Origin: Doryteuthis pealeii
Lineage: Eukaryota > Mollusca > Cephalopoda > Myopsida > Loliginidae
Direction: 5' to 3'
DNA: 64,000 bases
Assembly: GCA_023376005.1 (NCBI GenBank)
Contig: CM042139.1
Coordinates: 143,565,684 to 143,629,683 of the forward strand
Within the stretch, counting starts at the first letter, position 1. Each line of letters begins with the position of its first letter. Under the pieces are notes generated by a model. It did not search any database. It was not told where the DNA came from and saw only the letters and a list, made by a program, of their open reading frames with translations. The translations under genes were made by a program, and so were the position numbers. This document shows positions 35,367 to 44,679 of this stretch, in pieces.

Positions 35367-35747
35367 CATATATGAATATTCAAAATTGATCTTCAAAATT
35401 GCATTATATTCAAAATGAGAGTATATTAACCATTTTGCTCTAATAAAAATTTTGCAATAATGTATAGTTTTTGGGTTGTTTTTTTAATTGCTGTGTCAAG
35501 TACATAGAAGATGGTAAGAATTTCAGTAATATGTATGCATATATGTGAATACTATATGATGTTTATTGCATAGTGACTGATAATGACAATCTTTACCACC
35601 AAAATAACAAATGAAACATTCTGATTAACAGTGACTCCAGCTTGTGAAAAAAATAAAAGAAGGATAAGATGATAATGTAGTAAAACATCTGTATGTTGTT
35701 GGATTATAGGGACATGTGCTTATAAGACACTTATTGTTGGAATAATT
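35367..35747. other. No gene seen
   Basis: AT-rich DNA. Part of the minus-strand frame 35625-35885 is translation of the adjacent SINE E. Confidence 0.3.
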
Positions 35748-35757
35748 TGGCATATAG

Positions 35758-35876
35758 TTATTTACTAAGCTTAGCTTAAATGTGGCACAAGACCAGAAGT
35801 ATGGGTTGCCAGTGAGAATCGAACTCACAATGATTTGTGAGTCTAGCTTGCAAACCATTACACCACATGAGGTGCT
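35758..35876 (-). mobile_element. SINE E
   Basis: On the minus strand, a tRNA-like head begins at about 35876 (CCTCATGTGGTGTAATGGTT) with a B-box-like GAGTTCGATTCTCACTGG. It is followed by the family E words AACCCATACTTCTGGTC. It is the clearest tRNA-like head of this family in the window. Confidence 0.65.
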
Positions 35877-36296
35877 GTGGATCATAACTTAAATTTATAG
35901 ACTCTTTGAGGCTGTGTGGACTGAATCAGCCAATCAACATGCTCGAATATGCAGTTGATTAACTATTTAAAGGCCTTGGTGGAAAGGTATTCAGTCGCTC
36001 ATGCTTAACACTGAGGAACACAAAGATCATAGGATTCAACATACATGGACCAACAAACAAGGATTCTGCTTAACACTGAATAAGTTTCTACTCAACACGG
36101 ATCAAAGTTAATGCCACAAGGGATCTCTATTGCAAAGTGCTCTCACTTGCAGACTAAAATTGGCTTAAAAAATCTTAACCCTTATGTTATTCTCTGGATG
36201 TACATAGCTACAGCCAGTGACAAGCATAGCAAGATATCTGTTGATTATGCAAACTGCAGGTTTTATTTAAGAGTAATTTTGCTTAGACTTTTCCGA
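35877..36296. other. Unassigned; small internal repeats
   Basis: TGCTTAACACTGA occurs twice (near 36003 and 36067). CAACATGCTCGAATATGCAGTTG has partial dyad symmetry. The plus-strand frame 36111-36317 runs into the adjacent SINE A tail and is probably not a gene. Confidence 0.3.
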
Positions 36297-36358
36297 TCAA
36301 AAGAATTAAGAAATTGACCTTGTGTCATATCCTACTCATGTGGAAGGGTTGGTAAATA
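36297..36358 (+). mobile_element. SINE A tail fragment
   Basis: AAGAAATTGACCTTGTGTCA, TATCCTACTCATGTGG and AAGGGTTGGTAAATATG are the last 60 bases of family A. Confidence 0.7.
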
Positions 36359-36946
36359 TGTCTTATTTGCTCTTCATGGTGGAATTCTTTAGTCTAATGT
36401 TTTTCTTTCTGATTTCTGATTTCCTGTTACAGTTGAAGAGCAATAATTGTGATAAAAAGCAACAGTAATAAGATGGATTCATGGAAACAGTTTCAGAAAA
36501 AATAATTTAGTTTCTATAATAATTGAAATTTTCATATGATTCCTCCCCTACCATTCAGCACTCACCAAACACAAAAATGTTATTTTTTCTTTGAAAAGTC
36601 AAGAAAAAAAAAAAGGAAAATACACAGTAATTTCCTGTTTGTATAAAAATAAAAATACACATTATAAAAATTAACCAAAAGTCGAATTGAAAAAACTTTT
36701 TTTGTGGAAAGGTGTGTCTTCATTTGGATAAATAGCACCAAAAACAGATGCCCGATCAATAAATCAATAATCAATCTAATGTGCACTGAGCAACGTGTAG
36801 GTGAGAGAAGAAAAAAAAAAAAGATTTGAAGAATTTTCTTTTTTGCACAAAAAAAAATGTTAACAAGTTATAGTTGTTTGTGTCAAATATTTATAAACAG
36901 TTTGGTTGTATGTTCCATCGCTATGACAACTCATTTTTTATGAATT
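36359..36946. other. No gene seen
   Basis: AT-rich DNA with A-runs at 36602-36614 and 36809-36822. No repeat family was recognised before the tandem array begins. Confidence 0.3.
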
Positions 36947-37532
36947 GTTACCTTAAGCAAGGTCTTTTGGCCACTTCACAGTAAACGATGAGATATCTTA
37001 CATGATAGAAGCAAGATATATAACAGTTACCTTAAGCAAGGTATTTTGGCCACTTCACAGTAAACGATGAGATATCTTAACACATACATGATAGAAGCAA
37101 GATATATAACAGTTACCTTAAGCAAGGTATTTTGGCACTTCACAGTAAACGATGAGATATCTTACATACATGATAAAGCAAGATATATAACAGTTACCTT
37201 AAGCAAGGTTTTTGGCCACACAGTAAACGATGAGATATCTTAACACATACATGATAGAAGCAAGATATATAACAGTTACCTTAAGCAAGGTATTTTGGCC
37301 ACTTCACAGTAAACGATGAGATATCTTAACACATACATGATAGAAGCAAGATATATAACAGTTACCTTAAGCAAGGTATTTTGGCCACTTCACAGTAAAC
37401 GATGAGATATCTTAACACATACATGATAGAAGCAAGATATATAACAGTTACCTTAAGCAAGGTATTTTGGCCACTTCACAGTAAACGATGAGATATCTTA
37501 ACACATACATGATAGAAGCAAGATATATAACA
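36947..37532 (+). repeat. Tandem array, type-1 units (79-86 bp, 7 copies)
   Basis: Units begin GTTACCTTAAGCAAGG at 36947, 37026, 37112, 37193, 37275, 37361 and 37447. Complete units are 86 bp and contain TTTTGGCCACTTCACAGTAA, CGATGAGATATCTTAACACA, TACATGATAGAAGC and AAGATATATAACA. Shorter ones (79, 81, 82) have small deletions. The last three full units are identical by eye, which implies recent homogenisation. Confidence 0.95.
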
Positions 37533-37939
37533 GTTACCTTAAGCAAGGTCTTTTAGCCACTTCACTTTAAAGAATGTGATGTCAACTCATACATGATAGA
37601 AGCAAGATATATAACAGTTACCTTAAGCAAGGTCTTTTAGCCACTTCACTGTAAAGAATGTGATGTCAACTCATACATGATAGAAGCAAGATATATAACA
37701 GTTACCTTAAGCAAGGTCTTTTAGCCACTTCACTTTAAAGAATGTGATGTCAACTCATACATGATAGAAGCAAGATATATAACAGTTACCTTAAGCAAGG
37801 TCTTTTAGCCACTTCACTGTAAAGAATGTGATGTCAACTCATACATGATAGAAGCAAGATATATAACAGTTACCTTAAGCAAGGTCTTTTAGCCACTTCA
37901 CTTTAAAGAATGTGATGTCAACTCATACATGATAGAAGC
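37533..37939 (+). repeat. Tandem array, type-2 units (84 bp, 5 copies) with alternating variants
   Basis: Units begin at 37533, 37617, 37701, 37785 and 37869 and share the ends of the type-1 unit. The centre is instead AGCCACTTCACT-TAAAGAATGTGATGTCAACTC. The variable base after CACT alternates T, G, T, G, T along the five copies. That pattern is expected if a 168-bp dimer was the unit that multiplied. The last copy breaks off after GATAGAAGC at a reverse transcriptase fragment. Confidence 0.95.
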
Positions 37940-38095
37940 CTCTTGCCTCCTTCTGTAGGCTATGCAGTAGTGATTTGGCTTGTTCAGGTGTATTTAAAAG
38001 AAACGCTAGATCATCTGCCCATTTGTAAATGTATCTGCAGGATATTGTCAGCTTCTTGCCTTATTTAACATGAAGCCTTTTCCTTTTATTGAAAA
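37940..38095 (-). pseudogene. Reverse transcriptase fragment containing the (Y)xDD box
   Basis: On the minus strand one frame reads ...SCRYIYKWADDLAFLLNTPEQAKSLLHSLQKEA. This contains the catalytic ADD at about 38010-38018 and the NTPEQA-LLHSL-A words that follow it in this retrotransposon family. The residue before ADD is Trp instead of the usual Tyr. A similar stretch lies at 62.7 kb on the other strand. The fragment is cut by the tandem array on its C-terminal side. Confidence 0.75.
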
Positions 38096-38179
38096 AAATG
38101 TACAAATTCGTTTACATGCTTTGATACAGTTCTGATGGAGAGCTAAAGTTTATATCAATATAATTGTATACAGAGATTA

Positions 38180-38425
38180 ATTGACTGGTGTAATGTAGTG
38201 GCAGTCTCCCCACTTGCAGGGAAACCGGTGACTGTTGATTTGACCAACAACAAGGTATCAACTATGAAAACTCTTGTGGTGGTGTGAAAAATGGTCAACC
38301 AAGAGTTGGATATTTTGAAAGGGGGTCAACCGGTCAGTTAGTAGCTGACAGAAGACAAATGATGATCTTGAATTTTGGAGCTAGTGAGAATGTCCCTCCT
38401 TCATTGGGGGGAGGGGCTGCTATTT
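38180..38425. other. Unassigned, possibly an old tRNA-like repeat
   Basis: TGACTGGTGTAATGTAGTGGCAGTCTCCCCACTTGCAGGGAAACC is tRNA-like in style. The following GGTCAACC words do not match families A-E. I see no coding frame. Confidence 0.3.
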
Positions 38426-38683
38426 ATGGAACAAGTGGATCTTTACTTTATTGACTCAAAAAAATATACAGTTTCCCATCTTCCTGTTTTGAGGCCAGAC
38501 TAACACAAGATCTTTTTAACGTTGGGAGCCATGCACAAACCAAAGCTCATGCAGTGACCAGTGCAAAAGAAAAAGTTCATGTGGGTGTAATGTATCTTTA
38601 TAAATAAGATTTTATTGAAATTTAAAAGACAAAATATATGTATGCCTATTTGTTCAATGCAACTAATTAGACGATCTCATTTC

Positions 38684-38786
38684 TTTTGTCGAGGAATTGA
38701 ACTCGGGTTAACGAGTCCATTTCCTGTAATGCTTAGAGCCATAAGAAATGGACTCATCAACCCAAGTTCAATTCCTTGACAAAGAT
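38684..38786. mobile_element. Head-to-head SINE A heads (inverted pair)
   Basis: TTTGTCGAGGAATTGAACTCGGGTTAACGAGTCCATTTCCTG (38686-38725) is nearly the reverse complement of AAGAAATGGACTCATCAACCCAAGTTCAATTCCTTGACAAAG (38743-38784). Both are the B-box side of SINE A, facing each other across about 17 bases. The right-hand copy continues as a normal SINE A. A similar arrangement lies at 53.28-53.41 kb. Confidence 0.85.
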
Positions 38787-38945
38787 ACAGTTCACATAGC
38801 GCTAATACCCTTGGGAGAGGAATGAATTCAACTACTCCCACTCCAGTTATGGGTAAATAGTAAGGCAGACTGGGCTCTTTAACCTTGGTTAGGCAACCAG
38901 TCTAGGAGAAGGAAAACTATGAATTTAAACTTGTTAAATCCACTT
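38742..38945 (+). mobile_element. SINE A feeding into the 126-bp array
   Basis: The order AATGGACTCATCAACCC, AGTTCAATTCC, CACATAGCGCTAATACCC, GAATGAATTCAACTACTCCC, GTTATGGGTAAATAGTAAGG, CTGGGCTCTTTAACCTTGG, TAGGAGAAGGAAAACTATGA and TTAAACTTGTTAAATCC is present. The 3' end is lost. Its last 70 bases form the first part of the tandem unit that follows. Confidence 0.85.
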
Positions 38946-40364
38946 GGGGTGGTCACTACTAGAATAGGCTCAGTCCTAATTAGTGATCTATTTTACTGGG
39001 CTCTTTAACCTTGGTTAGGCAACCAGTCTAGGAGAAGGAAAACTATGAATTTAAACTTGTTAAATCCACTTGGGGTGGTCACTACTAGAATAGGCTCAGT
39101 CCTAATTAGTGATCTATTTTACTGGGCTCTTTAACCTTGGTTAGGCAACCAGTCTAGGAGAAGGAAAACTATGAATTTAAACTTGTTAAATCCACTTGGG
39201 GTGGTCACTACTAGAATAGGCTCAGTCCTAATTAATGATCTATTTTACTGGGCTCTTTAACCTTGGTTAGGCAACCAGTCTAGGAGAAGGAAAACTATGA
39301 ATTTAAACTTGTTAAATCCACTTGGGGTGGTCACTACTAGAATAGGCTCAGTCCTAATTAGTGATCTATTTTACTGGGCTCTTTAACCTTGGTTAGGCAA
39401 CCAGTCTAGGAGAAGGAAAACTATGAATTTAAACTTGTTAAATCCACTTGGGGTGGTCACTACTAGAATAGGCTCAGTCCTAATTAGTGATCTATTTTAC
39501 TGGGCTCTTTAACCTTGGTTAGGCAACCAGTCTAGGAGAAGGAAAACTATGAATTTAAACTTGTTAAATCCACTTGGGTGGTCACTACTAGAATAGGCTC
39601 AGTCCTAATTAGTGATCTATTTTACTGGGCTCTTTAACCTTGGTTAGGCAACCAGTCTAGGAGAAGGAAAACTATGAATTTAAACTTGTTAAATCCACTT
39701 GGGGTGGTCACTACTAGAATATGCTCAGTCCTAATTAGTGATCTATTTTACTGGGCTCTTTAACCTTGGTTAGGCAACCAGTCTAGGAGAAGGAAAACTA
39801 TGAATTTAAACTTGTTAAATCCACTTGGGGTGGTCACTACTAGAATAGGCTCAGTCCTAATTAGTGATCTATTTTACTGGGCTCTTTAACCTTGGTTAGG
39901 CAACCAGTCTAGGAGAAGGAAAACTATGAATTTAAACTTGTTAAATCCACTTGGGGTGGTCACTACTAGAATAGGCTCAGTCCTAATTAGTGATCTATTT
40001 TACTGGGCTCTTTAACCTTGGTTAGGCAACCAGTCTAGGAGAAGGAAAACTATGAATTTAAACTTGTTAAATCCACTTGGGGTGGTCACTACTAGAATAG
40101 GCTCAGTCCTAATTAGTGATCTATTTTACTGGGCTCTTTAACCTTGGTTAGGCAACCAGTCTAGGAGAAGGAAAACTATGAATTTAAACTTGTTAAATCC
40201 ACTTGGGGTGGTCACTACTAGAATAGGCTCAGTCCTAATTAGTGATCTATTTTACTAGGCTCTTTAACCTTGGTTAGGCAACCAGTCTAGGAGAAGGAAA
40301 ACTATGAATTTAAACTTGTTAAATCCACTTGGGTGGTCACTACTAGAATAGGCTCAGTCCTAAG
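38872..40364 (+). repeat. 126-bp tandem array, 12 copies, built from a SINE A tail plus flank
   Basis: Units start at 38872, 38998, 39124, 39250, 39376, 39502, 39627, 39753, 39879, 40005, 40131 and 40257. The spacing is 126, with one at 125 caused by a missing G. The first 70 bases of each unit are SINE A sequence (GGGCTCTTTAACCTTGGTTA to TTAAATCC). The last 56 (CACTTGGGGTGGTCACTACT to ATCTATTTTACT) are not part of SINE A elsewhere and look like captured flank. Copies differ by only single bases, so the array is young. The twelfth copy ends in CTCAGTCCTAAG. Confidence 0.97.
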
Positions 40365-41060
40365 TATTTCACTAATAATTCTTTTTTGATAAATGCCACT
40401 TGTTATGTTGTTGGATTGCAATTAAATAAACAGGAATTCTATAAATTATTTTTCAGCCACAAATTATGAGAGTTGCAGATATTATTCCCTGGTGCATTCT
40501 TATGACATTTGTGCAATCAAAATGTTCATTCCTTCCCACCAAAATTCTACAGAGATTTTTTCAATATAAATAATTGTGCTTGACTTGCACTATGGCAATT
40601 GTAAGTTTTCGCTGGATGCCCTGTACTTCTGGTATTTTGCTAATCTAAGTTAAACTAAATGACTACTATGGAACCAAGTCATAGCAAAAGTTTTCTTTGT
40701 TGTAGTTTAACTGTAATCAAACAATGAAAATGCCAAGAATTTGGGAAGAATTTGGGTTTGGTAAAAAACACCCTATCTTGATTACTGATATTATTAGGAT
40801 CAACTTGTAGTATCTGTTTTGTCCACATCCTTGGTTTTACTCTAATCCTTTGGTCCAATATCACTCTTTTACACTCTTCTGCTAGCTATACATTGTCAAG
40901 TTTGACAAAGCGAAAACTGATCCTACTTAAGCAAAACATTGGACTTTATATCCACCTTCCCCATTTCCATAATGCATCTCATTTCCGATCTGCTTTTTAT
41001 TAAAAAAATCTTGCTTGTCAGTGCCACTTTCCTCCAGATACAATGTAAGTGATGTTCCAT
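40365..41060. other. No gene seen
   Basis: AT-rich DNA with no repeat family identified. The frame 40679-40864 on the minus strand has no motif. Confidence 0.3.
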
Positions 41061-41063
41061 TGC

Positions 41064-41317
41064 AATTATTATCTCAGTCGGTAGAGCACTCACCTACGAA
41101 CCACAAGGTCCTGGGTTCATTCCAGCCCTTGCCAACTCAGCACATGAATAACACAGCTTGGATCTGTGTGGTAAACTGGAGAGCTAATGGTAGGTGTAGC
41201 ACACATCCTTAGACACAAAAACAATCTCCCAGGCCTAGTACTAATGAAAAGGGGATAAACTCCCTTGTAGTCTGGCTGATACGACAATAGGCCACTCTGC
41301 CGACTTTACTTTTACTT
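41064..41317 (+). mobile_element. SINE C
   Basis: The tRNA-like head contains ATCTCAGTCGGTAGAGCACTC (A box) and GGTCCTGGGTTCATTCCAG (B box). It is followed by GCCAACTCAGCACATGA, GATCTGTGTGGTAAACTGGAG, ATGGTAGGTGTAGC, ACAATCTCCCAGGCC, AAGGGGATAAACTCCC, TCTGGCTGATACGAC and GCCACTCTGCCGAC, with a TTTACTTTTACTT tail. It is nearly colinear with 43129-43384. Confidence 0.85.
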
Positions 41318-41394
41318 ATAGGGTATCAACTATTTCTATCAATTCAAATAATTTGCACAGTTACATGTTTTCCAGCATTCTTATCTAATACTAA

Positions 41395-41530
41395 TAATTT
41401 TCAAACAGATCTATTTGACCCATAAATGGGACACTAAAAGATACTACCACTCTGGGTCAGAGTGAATCTGGGAGTAATGATAATGAGGGTGTACTCCACA
41501 CTCCCCACAGCTCCAGCTTCATAAAGCATA
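41395..41530 (+). repeat. Family B fragment
   Basis: TTTCAAACAGATCTATTTGACCCATAAATGGGACAC, TACTACCACTCTGGGTCAGAGTGAA, GGGAGTAATGATAATGAGGGTGTACTCC and CACTCCCCACAGCTCCAG cover the middle of the family. Confidence 0.75.
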
Positions 41531-41719
41531 ATCTTTTGGCAAGATTTGAACTCATATATGTTATCCTTAAGAGCCAGTTTTTCCATAATGGCATCTTACC
41601 AATTAAGCCACGAAAGCAAACCAATATGCGTCAGTCAAATTAAACCATTTAGCTACATTATTTCCTTTTCCAAATGCTAAATACTGCTTTATTGTGTGTA
41701 TATATTTGACATCATGAAT

Positions 41720-42183
41720 CATCATCATGGTGTGCTGACAACATGGATTCCCTTAACTCTTTCTCCCTCTCGATATTAATCCCAACTGGTCATCACTATT
41801 GATCCTCTAGATGGCATCTAGTGACAGCATGGATTCACTTGACTCTCTTTCTTTCTCTCTCTTGACATTGATCCCTACTGCTATTGGTAATTCCTCTAGA
41901 CAATATTTAATGTCTGCAAATGTAAGGTTTTGCCAGTTGGCCAACACTGTTGTGTCCATTTGTAGGTGTCTATTACAAAATATCATTTATGAGTTTGCCC
42001 TTACTTCTCCAGCAGTGCCCAGCATGTCTTGCTCATATTACTTGGATGATTTGCAAGATGGAAGATAAGTGGCTGTACAGCTGCTGTTGTTTTTTTTTGG
42101 GGGGGGAGGTTCTGCTTCCAGGTTTTGTTCATAGCTTCCTTATGTAGTTCCCACCTCACTTTTTTTCCAAGTATTTTGTTAAA
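41720..42183 (-). pseudogene. Reverse transcriptase 3' end fragment, interrupted
   Basis: On the minus strand this matches the 3' end of the element at 53.7-54.0 kb. The GGTTTTGTTCATAGC, GTGGCTGTACAGCTGC, TTACTTGGATGATTTGCA and GTGTCCATTTGTAGGTGTC words correspond to the LNKSW, KQLY and HAGH side of the coding region. AGCATGGATTC marks its extreme C-terminal end. A similar CATGGATTCCCTT phrase at 41740 suggests a second overlapping end. The coding region is broken. Confidence 0.65.
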
Positions 42184-42475
42184 GGATTGGATTGGATGGG
42201 TGGATTTTACAGCATGTCAACCCTTGGGTTATTTTGAGACAAAAACATTTTTGTTTTATTCTTTCTTGTTGGATATTCAACTACTTTTTAAACACATTTT
42301 TTAAAACTCATTTTGTTATCTATTCAACCCATAGAAGGGACCATAACAAGTACTACCACTCTGGATCAGAGTGGACCTGGGAATAATAGCAATGAATGGG
42401 TACTCCACACTCCGCAGAGCATTAGAATTGAAACCTCACCACAAGATGCAGTTTAACAGCATTTCATAAAGTCTA
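42184..42475 (+). repeat. Family B copy inserted into a reverse transcriptase fragment
   Basis: GATTGGATTGGATGGGTGGATTTTACAGCATGTCAACCC, GTTTTATTCTTTCTTGTTGGATATTCA, CAACCCATAGAAGGGACC, CAAGTACTACCACTCTGGATCAGAGTGGACC, ACTCCACACTCCGCAGAGC and GCAGTTTAACAGCATTTCATAAAG form a short family B copy. AAAG on both sides (42180-42183 and about 42468-42471) could be a remnant of target duplication. The flanks together restore colinearity with 53.9-54.06 kb. Confidence 0.75.
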
Positions 42476-42590
42476 AGTGATACAACAATACAATAGTACT
42501 GAGACAGCTACAGTTTGGAAGAATTCTCATTTTATTTTATGAACGAGATCAGATTTCCATATGGTCATTCCATGCTTTACCTATGCAATT
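42474..42590 (-). pseudogene. Continuation of the interrupted reverse transcriptase fragment
   Basis: TACAATAGTACTGAGACAGCTACAGTTTGGAAGAATTCTC and AGATTTCCATATGGTC...CCATGC correspond to 54014-54120. This is the part just upstream of the segment at 41720-42183, so the two pieces were one before family B inserted. Confidence 0.65.
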
Positions 42591-42601
42591 GTATTTGATG
42601 T

Positions 42602-42803
42602 AAAAGTAAATAAATTCATTGGGGTGGCCTAAAGTTGGTATCAGCCAGACAGCAAAGGAGTCTATCCCCTTTTCACTTCTGTCACACCTACCATCAGCTC
42701 CTTACTTTACCCCTACTCATATGCTAATTTGGCGAGGGCTGGTATTGAACCAGGAACCATGTGGTTTCTAAGTGGACGCTTTACCAACTTTGAGCTAAAC
42801 TGG
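42602..42803 (-). mobile_element. SINE C, truncated
   Basis: On the minus strand it runs from AGTTTAGCTCAAAGTTGGTAAAGCG through a B-box-like GGTTCAATACCAGCCCTCGCC and GAGCTGATGGTAGGTGTGAC to GCTGATACCAACTTTAGGCCACCCC, with a TTTACTTTTA tail. An internal segment is deleted compared with 43129-43384. Confidence 0.8.
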
Positions 42804-43128
42804 TTCAAATTTCTTTGATGAAGTATTACCATTTATTAACAATGTTAGACTAATATTTCTTTCATCTTATTTCTTTTCATCCCAATTCCCATCACAATTA
42901 TTCAACCAATTAATGGGGATTTATCCTTTAATTTGGCTTACTTAATGATCTGAGAATTGCAATAAAAAACTAAAAACTAAAATAAATATGAGTCTGAATT
43001 TGATAATAATCAGCAAGGCTTCATCTAAAATACTAAAATACTAATACATTTATTTGTCTGAATTTTTTAGGTGAGGTTTGATATGTATTACTTTGATTAT
43101 TCGGACTGTTGTCCTCATCTTTACGTGA
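42804..43128. other. No gene seen
   Basis: AT-rich DNA between two SINE C copies in opposite orientation. No other feature is supportable. Confidence 0.3.
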
Positions 43129-43384
43129 GGGGCCGGGTTAGCTCAGTCGGTAGAACGTTCGGCTAGAAACCACAAGGTTCCTAGTTCGATACCGGTCCTC
43201 GCCAACTCAGCGTATGAGTAGCACAGGGATCTGTGCGGTAAAGTAAGGAGCTGATGGTAGGTGTGGCGCTCCACCTCAGATGCCAAAACAATCTCCTTGG
43301 TCTAGCGCTATCGAAAAGGGGATAGACTCCCCTGACTGGCTGATACCGACTTTAGGCCGCCCCGATGACTTTACTTTACTTTTT
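43129..43384 (+). mobile_element. SINE C, best-preserved copy
   Basis: The 5' 75 bases resemble a complete tRNA: GGGCCGGGTTAGCTCAGTCG, GTAGAACGTTCGGCTAGAAA, CCACAAGGTTCCTAGTTCGA and TACCGGTCCTCGCC, with an A box (TTAGCTCAGTCGG) and a B box (AGTTCGATACC). The body of about 165 bases ends GGCCGCCCCGATGAC with a (TTTAC)n-type tail. A free tRNA gene is unlikely because the body and tail recur at 41.06, 42.6 and 15.7 kb. It represents a pol III-transcribed SINE family. Confidence 0.88.
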
Positions 43385-44039
43385 AAGAACACAACATTTT
43401 AGCCATTGTATCCTCTTGCCTTCTTCAGGTGTCTATCCAAGTATAGCAGTGATTCAACTTGGGAAATCATGTTTTAATTTAATAGTTTAACTGTTGAGCA
43501 AACAAAGCATTGAACAAATTATAACATCATTATTTGGTCTTCATAAGTTTTTCAACTATAAACTATCTCTACTAAAAGATTATTTTCCTATCAGGACATT
43601 TCCTACATACAACTCTCTTTGTTACTCATGTCATTCTTGTATTCATTCTTCAATTTTTGCTCAGGCATTGAAATTGTACTGGTTAATTCATTGTGAATTG
43701 TTCTGCATATATATTGACACAAGGATATATCATATTAAATACAGGTTCATGCTACAAAGTGTCTGGGTTTATTCCATCTTGAGTGAAAATGTTAGCATCA
43801 AGTTGTAGTTTCCAAAACGACAAACATACGAAAGACAACTTTCAGTCAGTGAGACCATAGTTCGTCTGTTACAAGTTCAACATCTTTTCCAGTGGGCTAA
43901 GTATAACACAATATGCTTGATTTACCACCACTGACCAGTCTTGCCGAGGTCACCATCTAAATAGTGCCGGGGATGGAGTGGGCTAGTCAGAAAATGTCAC
44001 CCACCTGAGTTGAAAGTAAGAGTGGGTTGTTCTGTGAAT

Positions 44040-44040
<1 letters not shown>
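43385..44040. other. No gene seen
   Basis: The 104-codon plus-strand frame 43494-43808 has no motif I can assign. No splice-flanked exon or repeat family was identified. Confidence 0.25.

Positions 44041-44042
<2 letters not shown>

Positions 44043-44082
<40 letters not shown>
44043..44082. repeat. (TA)n tract
   Basis: A pure TA dinucleotide run of about 40 bases. Confidence 0.95.
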
Positions 44083-44084
<2 letters not shown>

Positions 44085-44675
44085 ATGGATTTTGTGATTT
44101 ACATTTTTACTCTTTTGGTGGCTGGGGTGTGAGGAGACAAATGTGTGCATGAACTAAGAACAATGAAGGAAATCAAAGATACAAGTAATAAAAATAAAAT
44201 AACAAAGAAGCTAGTGTCCATTATCTATTTCTTCCTGCATAGCCTCAGAGACTGAACTGAGAGAATAAGGTAACAATATCCTATTGCTTAAGACAAGTAT
44301 TTTTCCCTCCAATGATTAGCAATCACTGACAGAGCAGTCATTAGTGACTATGCTAAAATATTTTTTCATACAAAATTCCTACTTCTTTGAAATTGATACT
44401 CTGTCAATGCTTTTCAAACTATCATGCAAAGTATCAACTAGATATTTATCCAGTGTGCTATGCCAAATAACAACTGATTTTGTACATAGTGTTCATTTCC
44501 AATCAAGTTCCAAGTATTTCTATCTATTGTATTGTATCACAATGATACAGAAAGATTTTATGCATTTTCGTTTTTACATGTTATATATATTGTGATACAG
44601 TTGATGTCTTACATACCAGCACCTGTATGCGTACCACCAAGTTTAATAAAATGATAAACTTTATTTTATTTTTTG
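44083..44675. other. No gene seen
   Basis: AT-rich DNA. The frame 44344-44595 has no recognisable motif. Confidence 0.3.
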
Positions 44676-44679
44676 TAAA

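Noticed and set aside
36947..37939. CRISPR-like array
   Set aside because: Units are contiguous with no unique spacers, and the context is a eukaryotic repeat landscape. It is a tandem satellite.
38872..40364. CRISPR-like array with 56-base spacers
   Set aside because: The 56-base parts are the same in every unit, so they are part of the repeat and not spacers.
43129..43205. A stand-alone tRNA gene
   Set aside because: The tRNA-like part is continuous with a body and tail shared by three other copies in the window, so it is a SINE head.
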